Assembly: GCA_019752915.1 (NCBI GenBank)
Contig: JAIELO010000388.1
Span: forward strand, 1-10,306
Source of the DNA: Burkholderiaceae bacterium
GTDB taxonomy: Bacteria; Pseudomonadota; Gammaproteobacteria; Burkholderiales; Burkholderiaceae_D
DNA length: 10,306 nt
Reading direction: 5' to 3'
Position 1 is the stretch's first letter; every line of letters starts with the position of its first letter. Made by a program: the position numbers and the translations under genes. Shown one piece after another: positions 1 through 7,752 of the stretch. The notes under the pieces were generated by a model, which saw only the letters and a list, made by a program, of their open reading frames with translations, was not told the DNA's origin and did no database searches.

Positions 1-1310
1 GGATAGGGCAGGAAGCGTCCGGCGCAGCTATCGGCTACCGGTAGCGCCACATCAGCGATGCCGCGCACTGCTGCATCGCTGATGCTGCGCTCACCACCGG
101 CGGCAATGCTGACCCGCTCAAGGCTGATCTGCAGGGTGTGGGCGGCATCGTAACCAGTCATGGTGATGCGCCCCGGCGTGAGGCTGTGCACATTGTCGAG
201 CGTGATGTCGCGATACACTGGTATCAGGGTTCCGCTGGCGCGCGGGTTGTAGCGGGTGCTGAAATCGATGGGTGCCTTGACGTCGCGCTGGCAGACATTG
301 CGGTACTGGATCTGTTCGACTATGCCGCCGCGCGAGACATCGCTTTTGATGCGCAGGCCGGAGGTGGTACCGTCGAGCGTCAGATCGTCCACCAGTACAC
401 GCCGCACGCCGCCCATGGTTTCGCTGCCGATCGACATGCCATGGCCGCTGTAGAAACGGTTATGCAGCACCGAGATATTTTCCGATGGCCCCTTGTCGCT
501 GGCCTTGATGGCGATGTTGTCGTCGCCGGTGCGGATTACGCTATGGGCGATGGTGATGTTGCGTGACGAGATAGGATCGATGCCGTCGGTATTGCGTGCC
601 GTGGCAGGCGTATCGATGCGTACACCCCATGCAGTGAACCCATCCACGCCGTTCAGGGTAACGTGGAAGTTGGCCGAATTGCGCAGCGCGATGCGGTGCA
701 GCGTGAAGTTGCGAGACTCCGTGACTTCGATCAGGCGTGGCACGTTCTGATGGGCGTCCAGCTTCTGGGCGCGGCGTGCCAGTTGCCACCACGATTCGCT
801 CAGGCCTTCCACCACCCGGCCCCCCTGACCGTCGATGATGCCTTCGCCATAGATGCCGCTGCCCTGCGTCTTGCTGGCGCTGATGAACGGCTTGCAGCCC
901 TTGCTGGCATCGGTGATGCGGCCGCAGGTGCCGTTGCCGCGATCGTACAGCGCCGGATTGCGACTGGCGTACAGCGTGACGCCCTGATCGATCAGCAGAC
1001 TGACGCCACTGCGCAAGGTCAGCGGCCCGGCCACGAATTCGCTGCGGCCATCCTGTGCCGACAGGCGTACGGCGTGACCCGCTGCACAGCGATCGATGGC
1101 GCGCTGGATCTGGCTGGCCGCATCCACTGCACCTGCTGCACCGGCCGCACTGGCCATTATCGCGGTATCGGCCGGCGTCAGTACCGCGCATACCGGCGGC
1201 ACGACGGGTTCCGTGACGTTGCGCGCATCCTGCGCCTGCACACTGAAGCCCGCCGCGCAGGCGAGGCTAGCCAGTACCAGTGAAGAGCGAAGTCGCCGGG
1301 TATGCATCAT
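1..1310 (-). CDS. GH28 polygalacturonase, Sec-exported (3' end cut by window edge)
   Basis: Glycoside hydrolase family 28 enzyme predicted to hydrolyse alpha-1,4-galacturonosyl bonds in the pectin backbone. The 436 visible residues begin with a Sec signal peptide (basic MMHTRR, hydrophobic core, cleavage near VQA/QD around residue 26) and continue into a right-handed beta-helix-type sequence. All GH28 signature motifs are present in order: NTDGID (240-245), GDDN (262-265), GHG (289-291) and RIK (320-322). The catalytic aspartates would be D242, D263 and D264; H290, R320 and K322 bind substrate. Length matches typical secreted polygalacturonases of about 430-480 residues, so little is missing at the C-terminus. 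The start ATG at 1310 overlaps the esterase stop codon as ATGA; a second ATG follows directly at 1307. Last visible gene of the pectin operon. Endo versus exo action cannot be decided here; endo is my guess because the upstream GH28 resembles exo-enzymes. Confidence 0.93.
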   Translation of the reverse strand, partial: MMHTRRLRSSLVLASLACAAGFSVQAQDARNVTEPVVPPVCAVLTPADTAIMASAAGAAGAVDAASQIQRAIDRCAAGHAVRLSAQDGRSEFVAGPLTLRSGVSLLIDQGVTLYASRNPALYDRGNGTCGRITDASKGCKPFISASKTQGSGIYGEGIIDGQGGRVVEGLSESWWQLARRAQKLDAHQNVPRLIEVTESRNFTLHRIALRNSANFHVTLNGVDGFTAWGVRIDTPATARNTDGIDPISSRNITIAHSVIRTGDDNIAIKASDKGPSENISVLHNRFYSGHGMSIGSETMGGVRRVLVDDLTLDGTTSGLRIKSDVSRGGIVEQIQYRNVCQRDVKAPIDFSTRYNPRASGTLIPVYRDITLDNVHSLTPGRITMTGYDAAHTLQISLERVSIAAGGERSISDAAVRGIADVALPVADSCAGRFLPY

Positions 1311-2104
1311 TGTTCGTTCTCGGGTTTGAAGTAGCCGGCCGATTCGGGCAGCGCGCGTTTCATTTCATCCATTACCATGCGCGAGAAGAAGGCGGCGCCT
1401 TTGGCGCCCACGTGCGTGCGGTCAAAGGCCGATTTGGCGGCGCCGGCCAGCTCCACTTTGCCACTGGCGAGCGCTGCTTCGCTGAGTGTGTCGGGACGCG
1501 GTGCGACTGCCAGCGTATCGGCTTCGTCTTCGCCCATGGCTTGCACGGCGGCGTAGCTGTCGGCATTCAGGTCGAGCAGCGCTATCTGCTGCTGCGCTGC
1601 CGTGGCGCGGATGACGTCGGCCCACGGCTGCAGATTATTTTCCAGCACACCCTTGGTGAAACTGCGCCGGGTGAGCGGTGTGACCAGTACCGGTATGCCG
1701 CCCAGCGCGCGTACTTCGCGCACGTAACGCGCCATATTGACGGGGAATTCGGTTTGCAGATCGGTCGAGCGGCCCGGCTTACCCGGTTGGTCGTTGTGGC
1801 CGAACTGGATCAGGACATAGGTGCTGCGGTAGGCAGCACTGCCGCGCAGCAGACCTTCCACTTCGTCCCAGCGGCCTTCGGCGCGGAAGCTGCCGGAACT
1901 GCGACCACCCTTGGCCAGATTCAAACAGGTATTGGCGCGGTTGACGCGGGCACAGAAAGCATCACCGTAGCCGCTGTTGCTGGCCATGGTGGAATCGCCA
2001 ACCAGCAGCAGACGCACAGGTCTGGCAGGCAGGTCAGCGGCGAGGCAGACGCTCGCGGCGCAGCAGGCCAGCAGGGTGGCGAGGCAGAATCGGAATGGTT
2101 TCAT
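1307..2104 (-). CDS. CE12-type SGNH esterase (rhamnogalacturonan/pectin acetylesterase)
   Basis: Predicted 265-residue exported esterase that removes acetyl groups from pectin or rhamnogalacturonan, exposing the backbone to polygalacturonases. SGNH blocks are complete: GDSTMA with Ser38 (the GDST rather than GDSL form typical of carbohydrate esterase family 12), KGGRSS (65-70) with the oxyanion glycine, GHND with Asn104, and DRTHVG with Asp228 and His231. I chose the ATG at 2104 because it starts directly at a signal peptide (MKPFRF, hydrophobic core, cleavage near CLA/AD at about residue 22). A longer TTG-initiated frame from 2158 would add 18 residues encoded by a terminator hairpin. The signal contains LLACC, so a lipoprotein is a remote alternative. 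No Shine-Dalgarno sequence is visible before the ATG, which is odd. Its stop overlaps the next gene's start (ATGA), implying coupled translation. Substrate choice within CE12 is inferred from the flanking GH28 genes. Confidence 0.9.
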   Translation of the reverse strand: MKPFRFCLATLLACCAASVCLAADLPARPVRLLLVGDSTMASNSGYGDAFCARVNRANTCLNLAKGGRSSGSFRAEGRWDEVEGLLRGSAAYRSTYVLIQFGHNDQPGKPGRSTDLQTEFPVNMARYVREVRALGGIPVLVTPLTRRSFTKGVLENNLQPWADVIRATAAQQQIALLDLNADSYAAVQAMGEDEADTLAVAPRPDTLSEAALASGKVELAGAAKSAFDRTHVGAKGAAFFSRMVMDEMKRALPESAGYFKPENEQ

Positions 2105-2120
2105 GGGCGGGTGGGGAATG

Positions 2121-2155
2121 AAAAAAAGCGCCGGCCGCAGAGCGGACCGGCGCTT
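2121..2155 (-). terminator. Intrinsic terminator-like hairpin inside the pectin operon
   Basis: Read on the minus strand, a 13-bp GC-rich stem begins 4 nt after the exopolygalacturonase stop codon. It has a 9-bp outer stem (AAGCGCCGG paired with CCGGCGCTT), one bulged T, a 4-bp inner stem (CCGC/GCGG) and a TCT loop, and is followed by a run of seven T (2121-2127, of which two pair in the stem). This is a textbook Rho-independent terminator. It lies between two genes that appear to belong to one pathway operon, so it probably reduces rather than abolishes expression of the esterase and second GH28 gene. Confidence 0.82.
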
Positions 2156-2159
2156 CAAC

Positions 2160-4034
2160 TCAGGCGGAGAGAGTTTGATTGACCACCTTGCCGGCGATCT
2201 TGACGTTTTTCAGTTTGAGACCTTTGACGTTGTACAGATATAGCGGTTGTGCAGCATTGACCGGCGTACCCAGATCGCAATCGCTGATCTCGATATCGGA
2301 CACGGGCAGGATGGTCGGCTTGCCCGGGCCGTTGTAATCCGAGGCTACCGGCCCCAGTATCACCACTGCCTGATAGCAGGAGAAGTTACCGGCTTTGGTG
2401 GCAGCGTTGGCGCAGGTGACGTTGGAAATGCGCACATGGCTGACGCTCGGCGGACGGATGCGCACGTTATCGTTAATCGGATCGTAGCCGCAGTCGATGG
2501 TGATGATGCCACCGGCCGACGTGGCCACGCTCTTGGTCGGAATCAGCGATCCCGGCAAGGTCGAATAGAACGCTGGCGTGGTGCGGATGCCGTTGGGGAT
2601 CTGCACATTGCGTACATGCATATTGCGCAGGTAGCCGCCACGGCTCATATTGGTCTTGAGCCGGATCGCGATGTTCAGCGGGTCGGTTTTCCAGTGGGCG
2701 TTTTCAAACACCAGATTCTGCGCGTAGATATTCTCGATCCCACCGGACATGATGCTGCCCAGCGTGAGCGCGCCGTGACCACTCTGCATTTTGCAGTTCT
2801 GGATCACGATGTCCTTGGCCGGGCCGAACTGGATGTCCGGACCTTTGCCCGAGTCGATCGCGATGCAGTCGTCGCCGGTGTTGAAGTGGCAGTCCTCGAT
2901 CAGCACATTGGTGCACGACTCCGGATCGAAACCATCACTGTTCGGCCCCATGCTGTTGGCATAGATCTTCTTCACATGCATATTGTGGCAGTTGACCGGA
3001 TTGTGCTGCCAGAACGGCGTGTTGGTGGTCTGATAGCCCTCGAACAGCACGTTGGTGCAGCTGATGAATTGCACCATGTGTGGGCGCAGATAGTGACCGA
3101 TGCCGAAGATACGCTTCTCCACCGGCACGCGGGCTTCAGCCAGCGAGCGCAGGAAGTAGGAATCGGTGCGCCATTTGTCGTTCGGCCCCTGAATGAAGGC
3201 TGCTTCCGCTTCACTCAGATGCGGCGCCACTTCGCGCAGCGAGACCGGATTGAGCGGATTGATGTGCACTTCCGTCTTGCCCTTGGTGTGCTTGACGTAG
3301 TTACCCGTACCGGCCGCGATGTCGCCGGCCCAATTCGGTTTTTCGCGGCCTTTCCACGACCACCAGCAATCCACATCGCCATCGAAAATCACACCGGCCT
3401 GACCGTCGAGGATACTGGTCCAGTCTTCACCGGTCAGCGCGATGTTGTTCTGGCCGTGGGCATACACCATCGACGAGTAGTTCAGCAGGTCGTTGCCTTC
3501 CCAGCGGGTGATCGACAGCTTGCCGTGCGGGCCGCAATCGTAAGCGCCGTACTTGGCATAGTCGGCCGGGTTGTTGCTGAAGTAGACGTGCGCACCGGCT
3601 TTCAGGTGCACGTGCACGTTCGACAGCAGCACGATCGGGCCGGCACACAGCCAGTTACCGGCCGGGATCACTACCCGGCCACCACCGGCCTTGTGGCAGG
3701 CAGCGATGGCGGCAGCGATCGCCGGATAGCAGTCGTGCGAACCTGCCACCGGGGTATTCAGGGTGTCCGACTCGGTGAAGGAGGTCCACGCGGTGACGGG
3801 ACGTACTTCGCAGGTGGCGGCGCCGTAGCTGGTGACGATGAAATCTTCGGCACGGAATTTCAGCGGTTGGCGCACGCGCCGGATAATCGCGTCAGCCTGT
3901 TTCCAGGGATCGGCGGCCCCGGTCGCTGCCACGGCTGCCGGACCCACGGCACCGGTCAGACCGGCCGCCGAGAGGGTTTGCAGGAAGCGGCGACGGCCGG
4001 GGCCTATCACTTGCTGTTCAACTTTAGACATCAT
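2160..4034 (-). CDS. GH28 exopolygalacturonase-like enzyme with Tat signal
   Basis: 624-residue GH28 protein predicted to release galacturonate or digalacturonate from the ends of (oligo)galacturonides. The N-terminus carries a twin-arginine motif, RRRFLQ (14-19), then a hydrophobic alanine-rich stretch to about residue 41, so it is probably exported folded by Tat. The first half (about 50-320) is longer than in endo-enzymes and contains a tryptophan-rich segment at 224-235. The GH28 core has NSDGFD (365-370), GDDC (387-390), SGHG (418-421) and RLK (458-460), giving catalytic D367, D388 and D389 with H420, R458 and K460. Length and N-terminal extension resemble PehX-type exo-poly-alpha-galacturonosidases (about 600 residues). 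ATGATG gives two possible starts, 4034 and 4031; GAG lies about 9 nt upstream. It begins 8 nt after the receptor gene stops, so the two are surely co-transcribed. Exo specificity is inferred, not shown by a motif. Confidence 0.92.
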   Translation of the reverse strand: MMSKVEQQVIGPGRRRFLQTLSAAGLTGAVGPAAVAATGAADPWKQADAIIRRVRQPLKFRAEDFIVTSYGAATCEVRPVTAWTSFTESDTLNTPVAGSHDCYPAIAAAIAACHKAGGGRVVIPAGNWLCAGPIVLLSNVHVHLKAGAHVYFSNNPADYAKYGAYDCGPHGKLSITRWEGNDLLNYSSMVYAHGQNNIALTGEDWTSILDGQAGVIFDGDVDCWWSWKGREKPNWAGDIAAGTGNYVKHTKGKTEVHINPLNPVSLREVAPHLSEAEAAFIQGPNDKWRTDSYFLRSLAEARVPVEKRIFGIGHYLRPHMVQFISCTNVLFEGYQTTNTPFWQHNPVNCHNMHVKKIYANSMGPNSDGFDPESCTNVLIEDCHFNTGDDCIAIDSGKGPDIQFGPAKDIVIQNCKMQSGHGALTLGSIMSGGIENIYAQNLVFENAHWKTDPLNIAIRLKTNMSRGGYLRNMHVRNVQIPNGIRTTPAFYSTLPGSLIPTKSVATSAGGIITIDCGYDPINDNVRIRPPSVSHVRISNVTCANAATKAGNFSCYQAVVILGPVASDYNGPGKPTILPVSDIEISDCDLGTPVNAAQPLYLYNVKGLKLKNVKIAGKVVNQTLSA

Positions 4035-4042
4035 TCGACTCG

Positions 4043-6766
4043 TTAGAAGGAATAGGTGGCACGGACGTTATAGGCGCGGCCGATCGGGCTGGCGGCGCTG
4101 CTCAGGTAACCAAAGCTATACAGGCTGCTGTTGGTCACTGGCGGATTCACGTTGAACAGATTGGTGATCCCTGCGGTGACCGAAATGTTCTTGAAGCCGC
4201 TGTAAGTGGTGGTCAGATTCCACACCTTGTAGGAATTGATGTTGCGCCAGTACTGCTGCGCCACCAGATTCTGGTCGGTGTACTTGGAATTGTAGTTCTG
4301 GGTCAGCTGGCTGTTCCAGTTACCGGCAGCCCAGTTCAGCTTGAGCGTGTGTTTCCAGCGGAAGGTGATGATCGGGAAGCTCGAAGTGGTGCCGTTACTG
4401 GCCAGACCAAACTGACCGATGTTCGAAACGTACGGGCTGCCGTTATCGAGCTGGTTGTCGAACTGGGTCAGGTAGGTGCCATCAATGGATGCCTTGAAGG
4501 TGCCGTAGGCAGTGCGCGGGAATACATACGAAGCCGATACGTCGATACCGGCGGCTTTCTGGCCACCCAGATTCATCGTGGTGTTCTTGATGAAGTTAAT
4601 GGTGCCATCGGCATTACGGACGAAGTAGGCAGCGTATTTGACCGGATCGAGGAAGTAGACCTGCTCTGGCAAGTTGGCCAGCATATTGGTCATCTTGATG
4701 TTCCAGTAATCGAGCGAGATCGTCGAGTTCTTGCTTGGCTCGAACACGGTACCGAAGGTGAAGCCTTTGGATTTTTCCGGTACCAGTTCAGCGTTCGACC
4801 CGGTCTGCTTCGGCAGCGTGGTGTTGCAGACGGTCGAGGCGACATAACCGGCCAGCGCTTTACCGGTGCCGGCTACGCCGGGCGTGCCACCAGGGCAGAG
4901 TACCGGATCATCCCATTTGGCCGAGGTCAGGCCGGTAGCACCCGGCAGACGGTAGCCGTAGCGGTCGAACAGGGTCGGTGCGCGGAAGCCGGTGTTGGCC
5001 GAACCACGGAACATCAGCTGCTTGGTGGGCTCGTAGCGGAAGCTGATTTTCGGGTTGATGGTGTTACCGAAGTCGCTGAAATGGTCGTCCCGCACGGCGG
5101 CGTTCAGTTCCAGCGTTTTGGTCAGCGGTACATTGAGCTCGGCGAACAGTGCTGCCACATTGCGCTGGCCTTCGCCATGCGATGGCGAGCTGGCGGCATA
5201 GGTCACTGCGCTGGTAATCGGCAGCTTGGTGTCTTCCGTAGTGTCGCGGTGCAGATCGGCGCCCAGTGCCAGCGCCATCGAGCCGCCTTCCAGTTCCATC
5301 AGCGGACGGCTGGCGGTCAGGTCGATGCCGGTGAAGGTCGATTTGGAGGTACGGTTTTTCTCGCCATCGACTCGGATGGTGTCGAGGTAGGCGCGGCCAT
5401 CGGCATCCTGCAGACCGAAGGGATTCAGGACGCCGTTTTTCAGACCATCGAGCAGACCCTGACCTTTGACGTAGCCGGATTTGTAGTAGTTATCGCGGTT
5501 GGAGATACCCACCACCAGACCTGCTTTGTAGTCCCAGTTACCGAGCTTGCCTTCGTCGCTGATCGCGAAGCGCTGGTTCAGTTGTACGTCTTTGGTGGTG
5601 GCCAGACCCAGATCGGCCACTGCCCAGGTGACGTTCAATGGTGCGTTATTCAGACCTGCGACCGCAGGTACGCCGCCGGCTTTACCGGGATACCATTTGC
5701 TGGTCGAGGGCAGGGAGGCGCTGACGCCATTCACCGCCAGTGCATTGGTCGGATTCTTGGTGCCGAGGATGAATTCTTCGCCGCGCGAGTAGTCGATCGT
5801 GATGACGTGATCTTCGCTGAGTTTCTTCGCTGCGCGGGCATAGAAGGTCACCTGCTGGTTGGCATACAGTGCGGTGCCGTATTCATTGGCATCGAGGATA
5901 CAGGTGCCTTTCTGGCCACTGATCGAGTAGGGGGCCAGACAGCCGGTGCTGCCGTACGGGTTCTGTGCGGTCTTGTTGGTGGCGGTGGTGAAGTTGGCCG
6001 GGGTGGCATTGCCGCCCGTGCCCAGCGTTGGAGGGCGACCGATGCTGGTCAGCAGAGCGGCCGAGCTCAGGTCGGCGCGATCAGAGGATGCCAGACGGGT
6101 ACGCTGGTGCGCGTCGATGGTGCCGTACACGCTCCAGCCATCGCGTTCCAGATTACCCTTGCCCCAGGTGATGCTGGCGCGCTGTTCGTCGCCGCCGCCG
6201 TTACGTTCCGGCTGGACTGCCTGACCGGTCAGGCTCAGACCTTCGAACGAGGTTTTGGTGATGAAGTTGACCACGCCGCCGATGGCGTCGGAACCGTAGA
6301 TCGAGGAGGCACCGTCGCGCAGGATTTCGACACGGGCGATGGCGCTCATCGGGATCACGTCCAGATTGGCGTAGCCGTCGGCGATTGCTTCGTTGGCCAG
6401 ACGGCGGCCGTTCAGCAGGACCAGTGTGCGATTGACACCCAGACCGCGCAGATTGATGTTGGTGCCGGAGCCGGCGTTCGATGGTGCCAGCGAGGCAGAC
6501 TGCGGCAGCGTCATCATCACGTCCGCCAGCGTCGTCATGCCCTGCTTGATAAAGTCTTCGGCCTTGACGGTACTCACTGGCAGCGAGGCTTCGGTCGCCA
6601 GACGTTTAATGCTGGAACCGGTCACTTCGACGCGGGTCATGGCAGCTTCGCCGCTTTGCTGTGCTGCGGCCTGATTAGCCAGCGTCAGTACGGCCACCGT
6701 AATGGCCGACAGCAGCAAGCGGGGTTGGGCAGAGCGTTGCTGTGCCAATGGTGCGGACTGTTTCAT
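4043..6766 (-). CDS. TonB-dependent outer-membrane receptor, probable oligogalacturonide importer
   Basis: 907-residue TonB-dependent receptor. A Sec signal peptide spans about residues 1-35 (cleavage near QAAA/QQ). It is followed by a TonB-box-like stretch with TRVEVTGSSIKR (44-55). The plug domain runs about 60-172 with the family hallmarks NINLRGLG (103-110), LVLLNGRR (115-122) and VEILRDGASSIYGSDA (146-161). The remaining approximately 730 residues alternate as expected for a 22-strand barrel, with TonB-receptor features near the end (LKLNW, ITNLFNVNPP) and a terminal aromatic (ATYSF) used for outer-membrane assembly. A strong Shine-Dalgarno AGGAG precedes the ATG. As first gene before the pectinolytic enzymes, separated by 8 nt from exopolygalacturonase, it most likely imports pectin oligomers using proton-motive force. 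The substrate rests on context only; receptors of this class cannot be assigned by sequence inspection alone. Confidence 0.93.
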   Translation of the reverse strand: MKQSAPLAQQRSAQPRLLLSAITVAVLTLANQAAAQQSGEAAMTRVEVTGSSIKRLATEASLPVSTVKAEDFIKQGMTTLADVMMTLPQSASLAPSNAGSGTNINLRGLGVNRTLVLLNGRRLANEAIADGYANLDVIPMSAIARVEILRDGASSIYGSDAIGGVVNFITKTSFEGLSLTGQAVQPERNGGGDEQRASITWGKGNLERDGWSVYGTIDAHQRTRLASSDRADLSSAALLTSIGRPPTLGTGGNATPANFTTATNKTAQNPYGSTGCLAPYSISGQKGTCILDANEYGTALYANQQVTFYARAAKKLSEDHVITIDYSRGEEFILGTKNPTNALAVNGVSASLPSTSKWYPGKAGGVPAVAGLNNAPLNVTWAVADLGLATTKDVQLNQRFAISDEGKLGNWDYKAGLVVGISNRDNYYKSGYVKGQGLLDGLKNGVLNPFGLQDADGRAYLDTIRVDGEKNRTSKSTFTGIDLTASRPLMELEGGSMALALGADLHRDTTEDTKLPITSAVTYAASSPSHGEGQRNVAALFAELNVPLTKTLELNAAVRDDHFSDFGNTINPKISFRYEPTKQLMFRGSANTGFRAPTLFDRYGYRLPGATGLTSAKWDDPVLCPGGTPGVAGTGKALAGYVASTVCNTTLPKQTGSNAELVPEKSKGFTFGTVFEPSKNSTISLDYWNIKMTNMLANLPEQVYFLDPVKYAAYFVRNADGTINFIKNTTMNLGGQKAAGIDVSASYVFPRTAYGTFKASIDGTYLTQFDNQLDNGSPYVSNIGQFGLASNGTTSSFPIITFRWKHTLKLNWAAGNWNSQLTQNYNSKYTDQNLVAQQYWRNINSYKVWNLTTTYSGFKNISVTAGITNLFNVNPPVTNSSLYSFGYLSSAASPIGRAYNVRATYSF

Positions 6767-6926
6767 GCGGGTCTCCTGGGTCTTTTTAATAAAGTTATAC
6801 GCGCGCTGAAAAGCGCTGGCGTGTGTGGAGCACCTCGCGTACTCCGTGCCGTTGCGACGAGGGACGCTGCGAAGAACGCGCGCCGAGGTTGCAAACCGGT
6901 CGATAACTTGATTACTTTTTTTTCGC

Positions 6927-6948
6927 GAACCGGCATCGAGGCCGGTTC
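6927..6948. other. Perfect 8-bp inverted repeat between regulator and receptor genes
   Basis: GAACCGGC (6927-6934) and GCCGGTTC (6941-6948) form a perfect stem with a 6-nt loop, in the 225-bp gap between the regulator stop and the receptor start. On the transcribed minus strand the stem is followed by GCG and eight A rather than T, so it is not a canonical terminator. It could be an mRNA processing or stabilising structure, or a protein-binding site. The rest of the gap (6767-6991) holds the receptor's AGGAG ribosome site at about 6774-6778 and a small hairpin at 6803-6816. I see no convincing -35/-10 pair and no copy of the palindrome found upstream of the regulator. Confidence 0.5.
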
Positions 6949-6991
6949 TGCGTTACTGCCTGCTACCAGTTACTTGCTGCTACGCTGGCGG

Positions 6992-7693
6992 TTAGCCGCG
7001 CGAGAAGGTACGGGTCACGCGTTCCAGGTGGGAGCGCATGGCTTTACGTGCTGCAGCCGGATCATGGGCGGCGATGGCCTCCAGAATGCGGCGGTGATCT
7101 TTCAGGGTTTCCTGACGTAGTTCTTCGGTCTGGAAGTGTTCTTTGAGTTTGTGCCACAGGCGGCCGCGCTGGTCCCACAGATAGTTCAGCGATCCCACCA
7201 GTGCGCTGTTGCCGGTGGCACGCGCGATCGCCAGATGGAAGTTGCGGTCGGCCTGCTCGTTGCTGGCGTAGTTGTCGTGGTTCTGTTCCATCTCGACCAC
7301 CGCTTTCAGGATCGCGTCGATGGCGCTGTCGGTGGCCACGCGGGCTGCAATGGCGGCGATTTCCGCTTCGATCAGGCGGCGTGCCGACAGCACTTCGAAA
7401 GGCCCGGGGCCGGCTTCCGGCAGGTCGGCAGCGGCCGGTTCGGCCACTTCGCTGACATACACGCCGGAGCCGCCACGTACTTCGATCACACCACTCAGTT
7501 CCAGAGCGATCAGCGCTTCGCGCAGCGAGGCGCGGCTGACATTGAGTTTGGTGGATAGATCGCGCTCCGATGGCAGACGTTCGCCACCGACGATGTGCTC
7601 GTCGCGGATCAGATCCTGAATGCGATTGGCCACTACCCGGTACAGACGCGGTTCGTGGGCATTGCTTTCAACAGGGAGGGCAGGCTTCTTCAC
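6992..7693 (-). CDS. GntR-family regulator, FadR subfamily (FCD domain), probable hexuronate/aldarate sensor
   Basis: 233-residue transcription factor. The N-terminal winged helix-turn-helix (about 16-80) shows the GntR signature: RLPSERDL (39-46), a recognition-helix region LNVSRASLREAL (50-61) and the wing VRGGSGVYV (72-80). The C-terminal FCD ligand domain (about 100-225) retains the four usual metal ligands: D149 and H153 in DRNFH, H200 and H222. FCD proteins commonly bind carboxylic or sugar acids, and relatives such as ExuR/UxuR control hexuronate catabolism. The start is GTG at 7693 with a weak AAGAG upstream; an in-frame TGA lies shortly before it and no good later start exists. Divergent from garD and upstream of, and codirectional with, the receptor/pectinase genes, it may control both. 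The effector (galacturonate, galactarate or a lactone) is unknown. Repressor action is inferred from operator positions over its own promoter. Confidence 0.93.
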   Translation of the reverse strand: MKKPALPVESNAHEPRLYRVVANRIQDLIRDEHIVGGERLPSERDLSTKLNVSRASLREALIALELSGVIEVRGGSGVYVSEVAEPAAADLPEAGPGPFEVLSARRLIEAEIAAIAARVATDSAIDAILKAVVEMEQNHDNYASNEQADRNFHLAIARATGNSALVGSLNYLWDQRGRLWHKLKEHFQTEELRQETLKDHRRILEAIAAHDPAAARKAMRSHLERVTRTFSRG

Positions 7694-7741
7694 TAGGGTC
7701 TCTTGGTCTCATCAACTTGTCGTGGCATTAAGTTTGCCATC

Positions 7742-7752
7742 TGGTCAGGCCA
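7742..7752. promoter_or_regulatory. Operator-like palindrome TGGTCAGGCCA (site 1)
   Basis: Imperfect palindrome of the TGGTnnnRCCA form that FadR-subfamily GntR proteins commonly bind. It is the exact reverse complement of the site at 7934-7944 and differs at one base from the site 19 bp to its right. It overlaps the last base of the regulator's predicted -10 box and the expected transcription start, a position where binding would block initiation. Confidence 0.65.

Noticed and set aside
541..1191. A minus-strand frame of 216 codons overlapping the first GH28 gene
   Set aside because: Translation is low-complexity (Arg, Gln, Ser, Gly) and out of frame with the GH28 frame, which carries all family motifs.
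2105..2158. Longer esterase frame starting at a TTG at 2158
   Set aside because: The extra 18 codons lie within the terminator hairpin and T run, and would bury the signal peptide. The ATG at 2104 places the signal peptide at the N-terminus.
6803..6816. Small GCGCT/AGCGC hairpin ahead of the receptor gene as a regulatory element
   Set aside because: Only 5 bp in GC-rich DNA, which is common by chance; no further support.
6767..6860. A sigma-70 promoter for the receptor gene around TATAAC or TATTAA at about 6785-6800
   Set aside because: No acceptable -35 hexamer lies 16-18 bp upstream of either candidate, so I did not annotate it.
4349..7120. A very long plus-strand open frame antisense to the receptor gene (and another at 2247-4046 antisense to the exopolygalacturonase)
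   Set aside because: Both lack recognisable motifs and are compositionally biased in the way expected of antisense frames in GC-rich genes. The minus-strand frames encode clear TonB-receptor and GH28 proteins.
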